From contig WUJK01000009.1 in the NCBI GenBank assembly GCA_011317545.1, positions 1,302,001 to 1,366,000 of the forward strand: a stretch of 64,000 bases of DNA, given 5' to 3'. Shown here piece after piece: positions 20,104 through 33,270 of this stretch. Source of the DNA: Coniella vitis. Its lineage: Eukaryota > Ascomycota > Sordariomycetes > Diaporthales > Schizoparmaceae. Position numbers and translations under genes: made by a program. The notes beneath the pieces are model-generated. The model did no database searches. It saw only the letters and a list, made by a program, of their open reading frames with translations, and had not been told where the DNA came from. Each line of letters opens with the position of its first letter. The first letter of the stretch is position 1.

Positions 20104-21679
20104 CTACAATGACCCCTCGCTGACCAAATAGACCGCACTTCCACTGCCCGGCCGGCTCTCGACAATCGCTGCCTCACGCTGCTCCTCCGTCAAGTGCGGC
20201 ATCTTGGCATAATACCCCCTTTCCCACGCGCTGCGGACAGCCGCCACCTTGTCCGCTGGCACGAGATGCACACTGCACCCGCCCCAGCCTGCACCCGTCA
20301 GCCGTGAGCCGTAGCTGCCATGCTCGCGCGCAATGCGGCAAATATCGTCGATTTCGGGACACGAGCACTCGTAGGCATCGCGACAGCTGTCTTGGGTGGC
20401 GTTGAGGAGCGCGCCGAGCTTTTCGTTGAAGTCACCTCCCAATGTTGTCTGTTGTTCTTGTTGCTCGAGGAGAGCCATAAACTCGATGACGCGGCGGGCT
20501 TCACTAAAGACATGCAGGGCGCGCTGGCGCAACTTGAAGTGCTCAGCACGGACGGGAAACTTGGAGGTGAAGCGGGTGTTGAGGTCGTCAACGGAGAGGC
20601 CGAGGGTAGTGGCAATCTCCTCACGTGTGTAGCCTCCTTGCTTGGTAAGAGTCGCCTCGGTCAGTGCAATGAGAGCTGAGAGTTGCTCGGCCGGGGTTTT
20701 GGCCGTTGCTGCCGGCGAATCGGGGTTTGCGGCCAGGTAGGCATCTTGGAAGCCGCGGAGGGACACACCCAGGGGCGAGGCGTCGGTGGGGAGCTGGGTA
20801 CCCTTGGGGTTCAAGGCAGCGTTGAGGTACGCTGCGGCGAGGCTGCACTCAACGACGCGGAGGTTGTAGTGGATGGGGACCCGTGACAAACTTGTCTGCG
20901 GCGACAAAGCTTTGGGCAATGAGGAAGCACAGCTCTGGGTTGGTCTTGGGGAAAGAGACGGGGCGGGCGGTCAGGGACGGCGAGAAGGAGACAAAGAGGG
21001 CGGAACCGCGCTCCGAGAGAACCGAGGCAGACTGGTCCATGCCACCGCTGTTGACACCGACAGCGCGCTCAGAGACAATGGCGAGCTCCGTCAGCTCCGT
21101 CTTGTCAACCTTGTCCTGCCCATTGGCAACCAGGACGGCGAGAGCCGACGTGCTGGTGAAGGCTGCAGATGAGGACAGGCCGCCGCCAGCGGGGACAGTG
21201 CCGTCCATGAGCACTTGCATTGAGACAGGCTTGTAGCTGTCGCCATGCTTCTTGCGCAGGAGTTCGAGGGCACCGCGCAGGCCCGACTTGAAGTAGTTTG
21301 TCCACTCGTGGACGGTGGCGTCAATTTCGACGGCGTCAAAGGGAATGTCGAACTCGTGGGCCGGAAAGCGGGAGCCCAGAACATTGGCAATCTGGATCTT
21401 GTATGTGCCTGGCTTGACGATGGACGGGTCGACTCTAGTGGAGACAGCGAGCAGCGCATCGGCTGTGATGGCCATAGGCAGGACCGAGTAGAGCGAATAA
21501 TCAATATGCTCGCCGATAATGTTGACGCGACCGGGCGAGCGTGCCACAAAGTCCGCGGGTTGGTTGTACGTAGCCTGGAACTGCGTCAGGAGATTGTTCC
21601 ACCGCTGGGCCTGTGCAGGAAGAGCATCGGCAGTGTAAATGTCGTCGAGCGACCGGGCAATAGGAACCGGGCCAGCCAT
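20104..21679 (-). CDS. gal1: Galactokinase with an apparent +1 frameshift
   Basis: ATP-dependent phosphorylation of galactose, first step of the Leloir pathway; cytosolic GHMP kinase. The first part (21679 down to about 20878, about 267 codons) has the galactokinase signature GRVNIIGEHIDYSLY (about residues 50-64), the GHMP phosphate loop GGGLSSSAAF and MDQSASVLSERGSAL. The second part, in another frame, starts at the expected YNLRVVECSLAAAYLNA and keeps LTGAGWGGCSVHLVP to the TAG at 20104. The two halves are offset by one base at a run of four C's on the coding strand (20875-20878). Removing one base gives 524 residues, the usual fungal length, while reading on gives a stop soon after. No intron fits here. 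It is either a base-call error or a recent inactivation. Upstream lie two TACTATGTA sites (21833, 21948). Confidence 0.87.
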
Positions 21680-22990
21680 CGTGGTGATACGTTGTAAAAT
21701 TGTGAGGCAGGGAAATGATGAGGAAAACGAAAAGAAGAAAAGAAGGAGGAGGACAAGGACGACGACAGCACGGGAGACCGACAGGCGAAAGATCAACCTG
21801 GGTACGGTGGACACGCGAATGGCCAGATACAGTACTATGTAACGACAAATCCTAGCACAGATGGGAGACGCGAAAAAACAAAGAAGCCGAGGCAGAGGGC
21901 AACACGTGTGACGATGGTCTCGTGATGGGGCTGGCCCATTGCGAGGTTACTATGTATTTCCTCCCCCTCAGGCCCCTCCACTGCCCCTTCCCCTCCCCCA
22001 GCTGCTGCTTAGCTGCTGCCCCGCACTTTTCCTTCCCTATGACATCTAGGCTGCACCTCTACCCTGGAACTGCTGTGGGGCACTGCCAGGCTTGCCAGTG
22101 GACTATCGAATACCTTGCTAGTACTCTGCTATTAGCACCTGAGAGTTATTTTTAACCTTGGACATTTCCATCCTTTGGTACCTAACAGCAGCCCGCCTCA
22201 TTAACACCATGACACCTACCCAAGTAACAAACAAAGATAATCAGCCCTATATCGGTGTAATTATGCACAAAGTTTCTTTCAGTCTCGTTTCGGGTTTCTA
22301 GAAAAAGAAAATACCTCCCTGATATGTCAAACAGCCGGTTATGTATTCCCCACCATCATGATGAAAGACGGATGCTCTTCGAAAACCAAGACAAAAAGAA
22401 ACCAAAAAAAAGGGCATTACAACAGTGTTAGAGAACCGCATGCGCTGATAAGCCCTAATGCTAGACAAATTGCCCGGAATTTCTTTTGCGACAAGGATTG
22501 TTGCATAGCATTACATCAAAATCACATTCACAACACCAAGAAAAGGCAACAAACACAAAGTAAATATCAAGTTCAAGAGTGAAACTAAACTTTGGGGCAG
22601 ACAGGGGTATCTCGGTATCTTTGTCTCGCATACGAAAATAGGTATAACTTGCGCATCATCCATCCCAAAGAGAAAAGGACCATTTCAGAAAAACAAAATG
22701 TTCCAAAACAAACAAAAAGAGAAAACAGAAAAAAAAAACCGCTGTGGATGAGAACCGAACCGAACAAGACCGACCAGCAGAAAAAAGGCGAGCACATGAC
22801 AAAAACAAAAGAAGATTAAACCAAATAGTATATGAAAACAATCGTGGTAGGGGTACGTGTCCTTTCGTTCTGTCGTCACGGGGTAAAGTCGACATCAGTT
22901 GGAACATATTAGCTTGCAAATATGCAAGGTGTATGGAGGCGGAGGGTTTGGATAGGCGTGTGGCAAAGTATGTATATATAGAAAGTATGT
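21680..22990. other. Upstream region of galactokinase and 3' flank of the zinc-finger gene
   Basis: AT-rich spacer of 1.3 kb with two TACTATGTA copies within 125 bases just upstream of the galactokinase start. No gene is seen. Purine-rich runs around 22380-22400 and 22690-22740 are low complexity. Confidence 0.5.
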
Positions 22991-25121
22991 CTATGAGCCG
23001 CCAAAGTGGAAAACGCTGGACATGATGGATCCTGGACGCGAATCCGTGGTCGAGTTCGCCGATGTCATGCTGGAATCACGCATCGAGCCACCATGTATCG
23101 AGCCTTGTATGGAGCTCTGCATCGAGTCTCTTGCAGAGCCCTGCAATGAGTCTCGCATCGAATCTCTTATCGAACTTTGCATCGAGTCTCGTGCAGGCAC
23201 GATCGTCCTTCCAGAACTTGTCGTCCGCATGCTCCAGCGCCGCTTTTGCGCTGCTGGGTTCATGCCCATTTGGTGCATGTTGGGGCCGATAGGAGGGTCC
23301 GGAGCTCGCGCGGTCGTGTAGTGGGTGGGTTGCGGGTACTGAGGATGGCCGTGTTGTGGATATGGCTGTGTCTCGTCCGGCACGCCCATGGTAGCCCCCA
23401 TGTTGGCGTAGTTTGCGCCGTTCGACAAGAGGTCGGTCCAGTATCCAAAAGAGTGCGTAGGTGTACGCAAAGGAAGGTTCGGCATGTGTGGTGTCGTTAT
23501 AATAGTATCATCGGGGTCAAGGCTACCAAGTCAGAGTCAGTAAAGTGAGCAGAAACAAATCTCGAGCTGCCGATATACAAGGGGTTGCAAGACGTACAAT
23601 AAGAACGAGGTGTTTGAAAGATCTTGAGATGCGGTGAGCGCAGACTGAGGATCTTGTTGTGTGGTCCACCCCGCAGCATCTGGAGGCATACTCTGGGGCG
23701 TAAAGTTCATATTTTGTGGTATCATACTGATTTTCGACAGACTCTGAGCATCCTCTTCGACCTTGGGAAACGTAGGTAGAGGTGTCTCAAAGGGACTGAA
23801 ATCTGGTATATCCATATGTGTCGTCTGCTGCTGTTGCTGCTGTTGCTGGTGGTGCTGCTGCTGCTGCTGGTGGTGGTGCTGCTGCTGCTGCATTTGTTGC
23901 TCCAAAATCGCTTGGCTTCGGTCTACACGATGTCCGACCGCTGCTGATGGACAATTTGCCCGTATTGGGATAAAGAATCCAGGTGGAAGCTGTGTTGGCG
24001 CACCCTTCTTGGCGTAGCCCAATGTTGATGCGCACTGCACAAAATTCTGGACATCTGGTATATGGCGACACTCGAGCATTTTGCGCAAGGTAAATGACGT
24101 GAGAGCTTCCCAAGCAGGCGAGTCGGAAGACAACTTGACACGTCGTTTCCAGGCTTCATCCACTGGAGACTGGCGCATGAGATTGCGAAACCGTGCCGAG
24201 TAGGACCAGTCCCGGTGCGTCAAGCCATCTCCATCAAAGTGATCTGCCACGTGTGCAAAATACTCGTGAGCCTTCTTGTCGGCATCCTCATCGCTCTGTG
24301 CCTCGAAAATACGTTTACAGTCTTGGAAACCACAGGCAAAAACAACTTGTGAGCACGTCTTGGCCATGGCATCATCGGGTAAAGGACCCACGCCCTGGTG
24401 GCAGGATTTGAGATGGTTTGTGTAGGCCGATTTCCACTCAAATGGCAGACCGCACCCTGGCGCAGTACATGTCCAGACGGAGTGGTTGGTGTGGAACTCG
24501 TGAAAGTGGCGCTTCAGATCGTTCTTTCGCTTAATCTCGACCGTGATGCCTCTCTCTCCGCAAAATGGACATTCAAAGGGCTCTTGCTTTTTATTTCCCC
24601 ATGAGCTACCAATGCCACCCAGATTTGATCGCTTTGAAGCGGCCGCGGCCCGACGAACAACCTTGCGACCGATGGATCGTGCGGACGAGGTGGGTGCGTT
24701 TGCGTGGCCGGGAAGGACGTTGGCCGAGGAGGCGGCAGGCGAAGGCGCAAGGCTTAGGCTGTGAAAGGAAGATGTGTCGGAGCATGTTGAGTAGAGACTA
24801 CCAGTTATTGAGCTGGCATCGGAGAAGGAGATTGGGCTCGGGTTCGCCTCGAAGTTCGCCAGGGCGGCAATATGGCTGCTGCTACCTGACGTCGCTGGTG
24901 GTATTGCAGCACCAGGCTCTGGAACACGACCCGAATGAAAGACAGAAAGTCAGGAATTGTACGACTTGTACGACGGCACGCCCAGGGGCGGAGCCTCAAG
25001 AGTAAAGATAAGAGGGTGCGGGACTGGGCTCACCACTTGCAGCCGCGGAGCGCAGCATAGCCACCAGGTCAGACAAGCCATACTTGCCCAGCAAGTAGCG
25101 AATCATGGTCGTGTCGTCCAT
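22991..25121 (-). CDS. C2H2-type zinc-finger protein, putative transcription factor
   Basis: Three exons on the minus strand, 25121-25034, 24918-23598 and 23522-22991, give 646 residues. Introns are 25033-24919 (GTGAGC...TTCCAG) and 23597-23523 (GTACGT...GGTAG). The N-terminus is MDDTTMIRYLLGKYGLSDL, then Ser-rich sequence. Zinc-finger-like blocks are CPFCG...KNDLKRHFHEFH (about residues 145-170), CTAPGCGLPFEWKSAYTNHLKSCH (two Cys, two His, about 180-203) and CGFQDCKRIFEA...HEYFAH (about 220-245). A Gln/His-rich run (about 370-395) comes from CAG/CAC repeats. The second join gives FLFLDPDDTIITTPHMPNL. The C-terminal part has repeated DSMQSS/RDSM units. Nuclear DNA-binding is inferred from the fingers; no target is known. 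The gene stands alone with a long upstream region, which fits a regulated gene. Confidence 0.78.
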
Positions 25122-26928
25122 GGCATGATGGGTACCGTGGTCCATCTTGCCCTCCCCCGAATGGTCTTTTTCCCTCTGGGAACACTGCCCTTCAAAAGGG
25201 TCCGAAAAGGCTCAGGGGCGATGGTGTGCACGACATGCGGTGGAGGAGGCCGAAACAAGTATATTTGCGCTTTTACCGTGAATTGCAGAGTGGCGTATGG
25301 GAGCGTGAGATACGAGTTGGAAGGATAAACACGGGTCGCCGGCGTGTCGACAATCTCCCTCTGTCTCTGTCTCTCTTTCTGTAATTAGGCGCGAGTATGG
25401 GCAGAGTGGTATCTACTGACGAAGCCGACAGCCCGTGGTCGGCGGCTCGGTGAGGCAGGAGTAGTGGTTGGTGGGTGATAGAGATGGTGTGCACAGCGGT
25501 TGTTGAGCGGACGAGGCAGGAGATAGAACGACAGAGAGGGGGGAGAAAGGAATGTTGAACCTCATCTGCAAACCGCTTGTGGGAAGCGGCGCACAGTCGC
25601 TCAGTTGATTGGCAGATGGAGTCTAGAGCAGCGGAGAGGAGCAGAATCGAGCGAGGTGGGCTGTGCAATCTCATATAGGAATGCGGTACCGTCCGCGCTG
25701 CTGTGGGGTGGTGCCCACGGCCTCGGAGAGTAGACAATATTATTGTGAATGATTGACCTGTGCCTAGGTGGACGGACCGGCCCCAGGCAAGCTCGGCGAG
25801 TTGAACAAGCGAGGAGACGACGACGACGACGACGAAGACGAAGACGAAAAGTGCAAGTCAGAGGACGATTGGTCACGGTTGGGCTGCTTGTTGGCTGGAC
25901 AGAGGAAGCAGTGTGCGGTGAGGTTGGGATGGGACAGGTAAAGTCAGCTGGCGAGGTAGGTTAGATGCAAGGCTGGCTTCGAGGTTGGGGCGATGGATGG
26001 ATGGGCAGATGGCGAGAAAAGCGGGAGAAAAGGGCATCAGAGAGAGGGTGAAACCACCGGGGGGGGCGGGGCAGTCAGCGCCTGGGGTGCGTGCATTCCC
26101 AGCGGGACAGTGCACGAAAACCGCTAAAACCACCCAAAAAAGTACCTACTGGCGGTACCTACTGAACGATTACATAGTAACTGGACATCCTCTCAGGCGG
26201 TTTGGCGGCAGGCGTGTCCGCTGTAACTCGGCTCCGAATTGCACAAGCCCCCCCTGGAAGGCTGTCATTACAGCGGCTATTCTTCTTCTGCTGCAGTGCC
26301 AAGAAGCGCGCTTGCACCCGCTAGCACATTGGGACTGGCTGTGGTTTCAAGGACCTGCCCTGTTTGTAAATTTGCCAATACTACCTATGTGTGTCCTATG
26401 TGCTACATTAGCTAGCTGATTAGGAGCTTCTTTTTAGCGCTCTTGAACTGACGGATCGCCCCAAGAGCCACTCTTCGTCTGCTGGAGGGTGCAAGGGGGG
26501 GTTACCGTTTCGACCCTTTTCAGAAGACACTTGGAAGCCCGCTAGAACCACCTGAAACGCAAAACTTGGGATTGCAGCTTTCCGGACAGCCGCGAAAATG
26601 GGCAGCCTGACGACGAGAAGGACAGCGAATACGGAGCATGGCCAACGTAAGTACTCATGTCGTGTCTGCCCGTTGCGCGAGGCGCACGGTCCAGGTGTGG
26701 AATTAACCAAGTACCAGGATACCTGTCTACTCACGACCACAGACCGAGTACAGAGGACTAGCTATACATAGTATGCACAACAGTTATTACACACAAGAGA
26801 ATGAGGGCCAGAATAGAGAACAGCCCGGTCCAGTCCGGTTCCAGTCCGACGCCCAGCCCCAGTCCCGAGCCTGATGGACGCCTGGACTGCCTCGAATGAC
26901 TGCCCTGACTTCCCTCACACTGCCTTGA

Positions 26929-26960
<32 letters not shown>

Positions 26961-29458
26961 GCTACCACATCTGCAGCACAACCCAAAGGCGGCAAGCCCA
27001 GCTGAAACCTGGTGCAGATCAAGGCTTCAATTACGCCCAAAGGGGGGTGGGTTGCTAAGAGCCCCGCTGTCCTGCTGGGCTCATGTGCGGCCCCAGATCC
27101 TACAGATGCACGACCTGACTTGGAGGGTGGGTGTGGGTGTGGGTGTGGGTGGGTGTACGTAAAGAGGCCAGAAAAGGGGACGAGGCTCGCATTGGTAGGC
27201 TCTTCTCTCTCGCTCTCTATAGGCCAGGGATTTTTATTATTGGAAAGACGGGGTGGCTCGATTCGATTCGACAGTCTGACGTGCTGTTGGTGGTGCTACC
27301 ACCGCCGCCGTGGGCTTTGGCTAGCCCGTCCGGCCAGTGTAGCCAGCGAGTACGTGGCGGCGGGCTGGTAGGGACGAATAAGGTTGGGCCTGCAGGGTCG
27401 AAGCATCGACGATGAAATCCGTACAAGAGTTGAGAGGGTGACTCTGCTGGGATTTGGCTTTCGGAACATGATATTGGTGGCCGCTTTGAGCAGATCTCAG
27501 CCTTGCAAGGCAGGCTGTCAAGCAGGATTTGTGTCGGGTGTTTGTGTCTGTGGTTGTGACGGTCCATAATCATCATCATCATCATCAAGGTGACTGCCCG
27601 TCATGGCTCATCTGCTGTTGTGACCTTCCTATACTGTACTCTAGTAGCACTGACATACATGGTTCAGGACGACACGCTATAGTACAAACGAGGCCAGCCA
27701 ACAACCCGACTGTCAGCCTGTACTAGGTAGCTTCTTTCCGACGGGGCTTACCGTCTCGTCGGCCAACAGGGTATCGCGGAGGATCTGTCTTGCTCAGCCT
27801 ATCGGCCATGAGCCGTATCGTACTGTGTGGCTCAAGCACGTAGTGCTCGACGTCCCACTCAATCTACATATCATGTAGTATACCATGTAGCGAGGCATGT
27901 GCGACTCCCGAACCAAGTGTTTCAAGTTGCTCTTTCGACTCCACGTCTCGCGTGGTTCGTCCGAGCTTCTTTTCCAACCGATTGTCATGAAACGGCTGGG
28001 TCCGCCGGGTCTGCGTCCACATAGTAGTCTTTCTCATGAGGGCATGTATTTTTTTCATTAATGTTTTGCTGAACCGGGAATGGCAAGGGGGAGGAGGTTC
28101 CACCGCCGGCTATCCAACAGATCTGGAGAAATCTGTACTGACCCATCTGCTCGGGTCTATTATCCATAAAAGAGTGATCTGACTGTCAAATTGGTGTACT
28201 ATGTAGGGTTGGTGTATTTTTAGTAACAGGAACGAAAGAAAAAAAACGCAAAGAAACCAGAAAAGGGGGGGGTCGACAACACAACAAAGGAAAAGTGGCG
28301 GAAACGTCCGTCTTTCACTCGGTGGATGGATATCATTGGGCCTACTATGCGGCGAATTACTATGTACATTCTAGTCAGGTTGGCGTGTCATGCATGCTAT
28401 TTGCCATGCACTACCTGACTATACAGGTACTATTGTGGCTGTAGGATGTATAGCATCTGTACTATTTCCTTTCTTCATTACATTCTCGCGTATCGAAAAA
28501 CCTGGTTGGTGGGATTTGCAACACACCAGCCATTTGAGTTGCATTGTGCCAATTTCCTAGGACTGGTCTTGTGATGTGAATCTAAAATGATGGACACGAT
28601 TCTCTATTCAGTCGGGGAATTCTTTTTTTTCTTCTTTCTTGGGAGGCGTGTATGACGACGGCAAGGTAATCTTGTGTGCGTCGACGACGGTCGTGGCCGA
28701 GATTGCCCAGTGTTAGCCGAGTCCGGGCGGACAATGTTTCTACGTCAGAGTACCGCGTACAATAGTGGCGATAAAGTATATTTAGGAGCGAATCTGTACC
28801 GCGGTATGTATTCACATGTGAGTTGAGTCTTTTCGGAGGCGAATGCTGGCCTCCATTTGACTTTCGAGGTCGCTAGATGTATTCAACCGCCTTCCCTTCA
28901 CAAGTACTATGATACTAATACTATGTTCAGCATCGTGAGAAAAGGCCTCGAGGTACACAGCACACCAGCCAAGCAGGTACTTTGCACCAGATACTCGGTA
29001 GAGAATACATAGCATGTGCACAGAAGCTAAATCGTCCGTGGGGCTGCACGGGCCGCACACCTCATCGCGCATGCAAGTCAAAATTGCGGTTCCACACCGG
29101 GGCCTCCGCAGAAGCTTGTTGGCCCAAGTCTGCACCGTACGCACTATCTTACATTGGCTGATGCTGAAAATAGAAACACCCAGGCTAGAAAAGAGAAAAG
29201 AAGAAGAAAAAAAAGAAAAGAAGAGGTGGCCCGAGCTCTCGTTCTTCTTTGCTTCCCGCTCTCACCTCACCATGCGGCAACTCCTTCCGGTTCCTAGCCG
29301 ACTGCGGAAGGTGTGAGCCCTGGAACCCTGGCCCAGGGTTTTACTTTGGACAAGGTATTTCATTTTGTGATTCTTGATTGTGCTCGCATTCGTCCAGACG
29401 CCGAAGAGAAATGGACGACTTGTCAGGTTACTTGCCTAGGAGGGCCGATAGGATACAT

Positions 29459-29459
<1 letters not shown>

Positions 29460-29489
<30 letters not shown>
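29460..29489. repeat. (CAA)n microsatellite
   Basis: Ten uninterrupted CAA units. Confidence 0.95.
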
Positions 29490-30884
29490 GACAAAAGCCG
29501 TCGCTCTATCACGCAGCCGAGATTAGTAGTGCCGTGCACAGCTACTATCGATACTCGGTAGTGCCCCAGGCAGCAGCAAACACAACCCACAACGTGGCGG
29601 GTTACATAAGCACCACAGACCACTGCTCACGTGTACTACGTACTTGGGTATCGAGCTACTTGGACACCTTCTACCATACTATGTAGTAGAGTGGCTGCCT
29701 GGGTACTTGAGTACTTGGTTACTAAGCTGGAAATCAACGGAACCAAGCCGCGGCACCCCTAACCCAGCTCCCGCCTCACCCCTTCTGCTCCACGTGCTGG
29801 GCCTTCTAGGGCTGGTTTCACCACCCACACCACCACCATCACGGCCGCTGCTGGCGCCACCAACGGCAACGAAAGAACAACAGCCTCATTGCGTTCTTGC
29901 ATGAATGACTTACTTACCCCGCCTTTGCGGCTGGAAATCTAAGAGTCTGACTGGATCCGTGCCCCCTCGCGCAAAGAGACGCTCGAGAAATCTGTTTTTG
30001 CGTCGGGTTCCTTTCAGTCTCGCTCTCTCCTCGACCGGTCAATCTCGACTGTTTGCACTTGTGGCATGCAACCCTCTCTGATCTGGCCTGGCCTGGCCTG
30101 GCCTCTGCTAGCGAGATCTACGACCTCGCAGGCATGAAGGCTTAGGTGGCCTGTTTTCGCCCTCTCCTGACTGCCTTGGCACGCCAACAGTGACCTCTCT
30201 TCTCTGGTCTGACTATGCTTCTCCTCTTTCACAAGGGACACTGGAGCCATCTCACCGCAGACTGCCAAAGAACCCCAAGTTGCAGCCAAGTATTGTCCGT
30301 CCATGTGCTGCCTGGATGGCATCTGCTTCAGAGCAATTGAGCAGGATCAGGGGCCCCCTCTGCCCCCCCCCCTCGATCCTCCCAGGTGATGCCGCTTCCA
30401 CCCGAAACTGGGCCCGCGGATGCAGATCCCAGTCGAGGAGCCCTCCTGATAAGGCTGGACCAACGAAGCGTTCCCGAAACAGCAGACAGGCCTCCCGCTC
30501 CGTCATGCAGGAACTCACTCCGATGGGCTAGAAATGGAAACTGGGAGCCGCGTAAGGAGCAGACAAGAAGAGAAAGAGAGCCTCAGCAACCAGCAACCAA
30601 CCAAGTAAGTACAGGATCACGTACACTTGTGCCCAATATGGAGCTGTATTCGTTGTTTCTCCCATGTCATCGTGTGTGCGTTCCGCTCCACTTTCTCGGG
30701 ATTGCTTCACTGCCAGCCAGCCAGCCTCCTTCCAGGCTTCCATACGGGCTTCGAAAGAGAGATGGTCCTTGTGACTTGAGACAAGAATGTTGTTTGTTGA
30801 GTATGTGGCATCAGTTCACACCTACCTTTGCACTGGGGCTTGTCTTGCCCCACTTGAGTATTTACCCCTTCGTATACATGTATG

Positions 30885-30910
30885 TATATATATATATATA
30901 TATATATATA
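30885..30910. repeat. (TA)n microsatellite
   Basis: About thirteen TA dinucleotides. Confidence 0.95.
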
Positions 30911-32739
30911 CATTCCTGCATACGAATGTTCCTGCCAAACACACATTGACATACTCTCCAATCGCTATACCCTGTCCAGGGGGAAAGGGGGGCCTCCCAC
31001 CTGACAGACGAGTATACGAAACGCTACCGACTTCCAGAATGCATGGTCCTGGAAGTTCCCTATCTGGCAAGAGGTCGGAAGGGACACTCAAGATGGAAAA
31101 GCAGTTCTCGCTCATGTGTGTGACTGGTTGAGTGGTTAGAAACTCGGATTTTGAATATGACAACGATCAAGTATATATTCGTATCTTACTTTGATAGCCA
31201 TGCCTGCTGCACCGGTGATATAAAGATGTCTACTACAGTGGACTGGACAGATGGATAGACAGTACAGGCAGGATTACTGTGTACCACGGTAAGCAAGCCT
31301 GGCTTGGCTGTCTGCTTTCCAGTCAATTCTAATATTCATTGGCACTCTTTCCTTTCTTTCTTTTTTCTTTCTTTCCTTTTCTCCCCTTTTGGTTATACAT
31401 AAAAGTCCTGGGTAGATTTTGCAAAGGGTCTCTCACAAACGACAGGCCGGCGACCTCAACTGCTCTTCAAACGATTCCCAAGATCCGCACCATTGATTAA
31501 GTGGCTTGAGCAACTGTTATATCTTTCACATTCTCGAAACTTAGTATGCGAAATAGCATTGACGCCGATTCCTCGTCTTATATAAGGTACGAGGGGAAAA
31601 TAAACGTTCTAGTTAACCAACCAAATCTACTCACATCATAAAGAAGAACCTCACCTCTTCGCTCAATCAATCATCCCATCTGCCTTGGCTTGCCGCTCAA
31701 AAAGCGCGCGCGCACGATCCAGCCAAATCCATTTGATGGCCCCCAAAAAGGAATAAGACTGTTCAAATCCCGAATCGCCCTCTGCCCTCCCCCATCCCCT
31801 CCCCCCCTTCCCTCCACCTCGCCTTCATGCAGCGGGCGCACGCGCACACATCGCTCGTCTCAACTTCCTTGCCTCTCTCTTTTTCTGAGTTCCCTCCCAG
31901 CTTTTGCAGCCCACAAGGGGATGGATGCGGCCGCGCTGACTCTGGCCCTCCGGTGCTTACTATTCCTCGGCACGCCCAGTCCAGCACCGAGCGAGAGAGC
32001 CACACTGTTCGGAGTACCGACAGGAAGCTTTATTCTTGTGATTGGAGCAGCTGTCAATTGTGCTGAAATCAGCACGAAATACTTGGAAGTAGTACGCGAC
32101 CAAAACCCAAAAGGCCACACTGGTGGTCCTCGGGCCGAAAGTTCCTACTAGAATCTCTCCAAGTATGTACTTGTGTAGATCGGCAGCAACCAGTCACCCC
32201 ATAACGCGCCGTCGTTCAGAATACTCGCATTGCGAGGAGCCGCGTGCAGACATCAGCAACGTCATTGATCAAGATCAAGGCGTGCCGCCCCGGAAACGTC
32301 AGTACAGTCAAGTATATGAAGAGTAGTCCAAGCCCGCCAAAATCAAAATCAAAAAAGAGAATGGGTGGGGGGATTTCTTCTCTTCATCCCCCACCCTCAA
32401 TCATCCTTTTTACCATGTATTCTTTTTGCAACATGCTTCATAATCATTTGTTTTGGCGCTTTTCATATTCATGATGAAAATTTGCAGACAAGAAAAATTC
32501 TATTCCTTCTCCTCCTTTAACGAGCGTGTTCGTTCTGTTGAAATTCCACCTCGCTCCTTTAACGAGCGTATTCGCCCCACTCCTTAACGACGGTTGTGGC
32601 GCTTATCGTTACTACGACATCACCAGAACATCAGCATTTAGCGAAGATATAGCGAACAACGAAAACGCCGAGGCAAATACTTACACATTCACATTTTCAC
32701 TCGATAATGGAGGTTGTTGGTTCGCTTGTGTTGCGATAT

Positions 32740-32934
32740 GAAACCGGTCATAAACTCCGCTAAATCAGGATAGTTAGCGAGCCATCCGCATTATACCCAA
32801 GATCATCTCGCAGGTTCAATTACTTGCCAGCGTACCCCGGGGTATGATTTGTTGCTCCACATTTGAATATGGCGCGCTTTGCAATGCGGAGGGAGATTTG
32901 GATTATGAGGTTGAGCAATGCCATGTTTTGAAGT
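32740..32934 (-). pseudogene. Degenerate paralogue of the small gene at 12802
   Basis: The minus strand starts MALLNLIIQISLRIAKRA and continues with GYA before an intron at the same position as in copy A. The donor here is GCAAGT, the branch site is again CTAAC, and it ends ATTTAG. After the intron the frame diverges, and it stops (TGA near 32692) before the next donor-like word GTAAGTAT. The peptide is alignable to copy A but much changed. It could be a shorter functional protein, but decay is the simpler reading. Confidence 0.45.
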
Positions 32935-32983
32935 TTGTTTCCAAGTATACTTGACGAGGAGGAATCTGGAGTGTTTGAGTTTG

Positions 32984-33178
32984 ATTGATGTTAAGGTTGA
33001 TGGGTGTTTTGGTTGGATTGATGTTAAGGTTGATGAGTGTTCTAGTTCGTTGGATGTTAAGGTGGATGTTAAGGTGGATGTTAAGGTGGATGAATTTGAT
33101 GGATGTTAAGGTGGATGAATTTGATGGATATTAAGGTTGATGAAATTGATGGATATTAAGGTTGATGAATGTGATGGA
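32984..33178. repeat. Minisatellite (GATGTTAAGGTTGAT-like)
   Basis: Repeated words of the form GATGTTAAGGTGGAT or GATATTAAGGTTGAT in 9-, 12- and 21-base spacings, lying between the 5' block and the small gene of copy B. Confidence 0.88.
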
Positions 33179-33270
33179 TTGGGATGGTGAGGGAGAAGAG
33201 AGAGTTCAGAGCAGCATCTCGAAAAGGCGGGACTGTGGAAATTCTTTTATACATATCAGACTTCAAGACG

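Larger units (their letters stand above)
25122..31917. other. Gene-poor tract of 6.8 kb
   Basis: I find no supported protein gene or tRNA here. The tract contains TACTATGTA or its complement at 26171, 26765, 28197, 28358 and 29677, a (CAA)n run, a (TA)n run, a CTG-repeat cluster at about 26930-26965, a GTGGGT-rich stretch near 27125-27155 and several C or G homopolymers. Open frames are short and carry no recognisable domain. Its left end is the promoter of the zinc-finger gene. Confidence 0.5.

Noticed and set aside
31118..31165. tRNA A-box-like GGTTGAGTGGTTAGAAA
   Set aside because: No matching T arm or acceptor stem within a tRNA length.
32740..32934. Repeat-induced point mutation as the cause of copy B divergence
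   Set aside because: Differences between copies include many transversions and indels, not mainly C-to-T changes.
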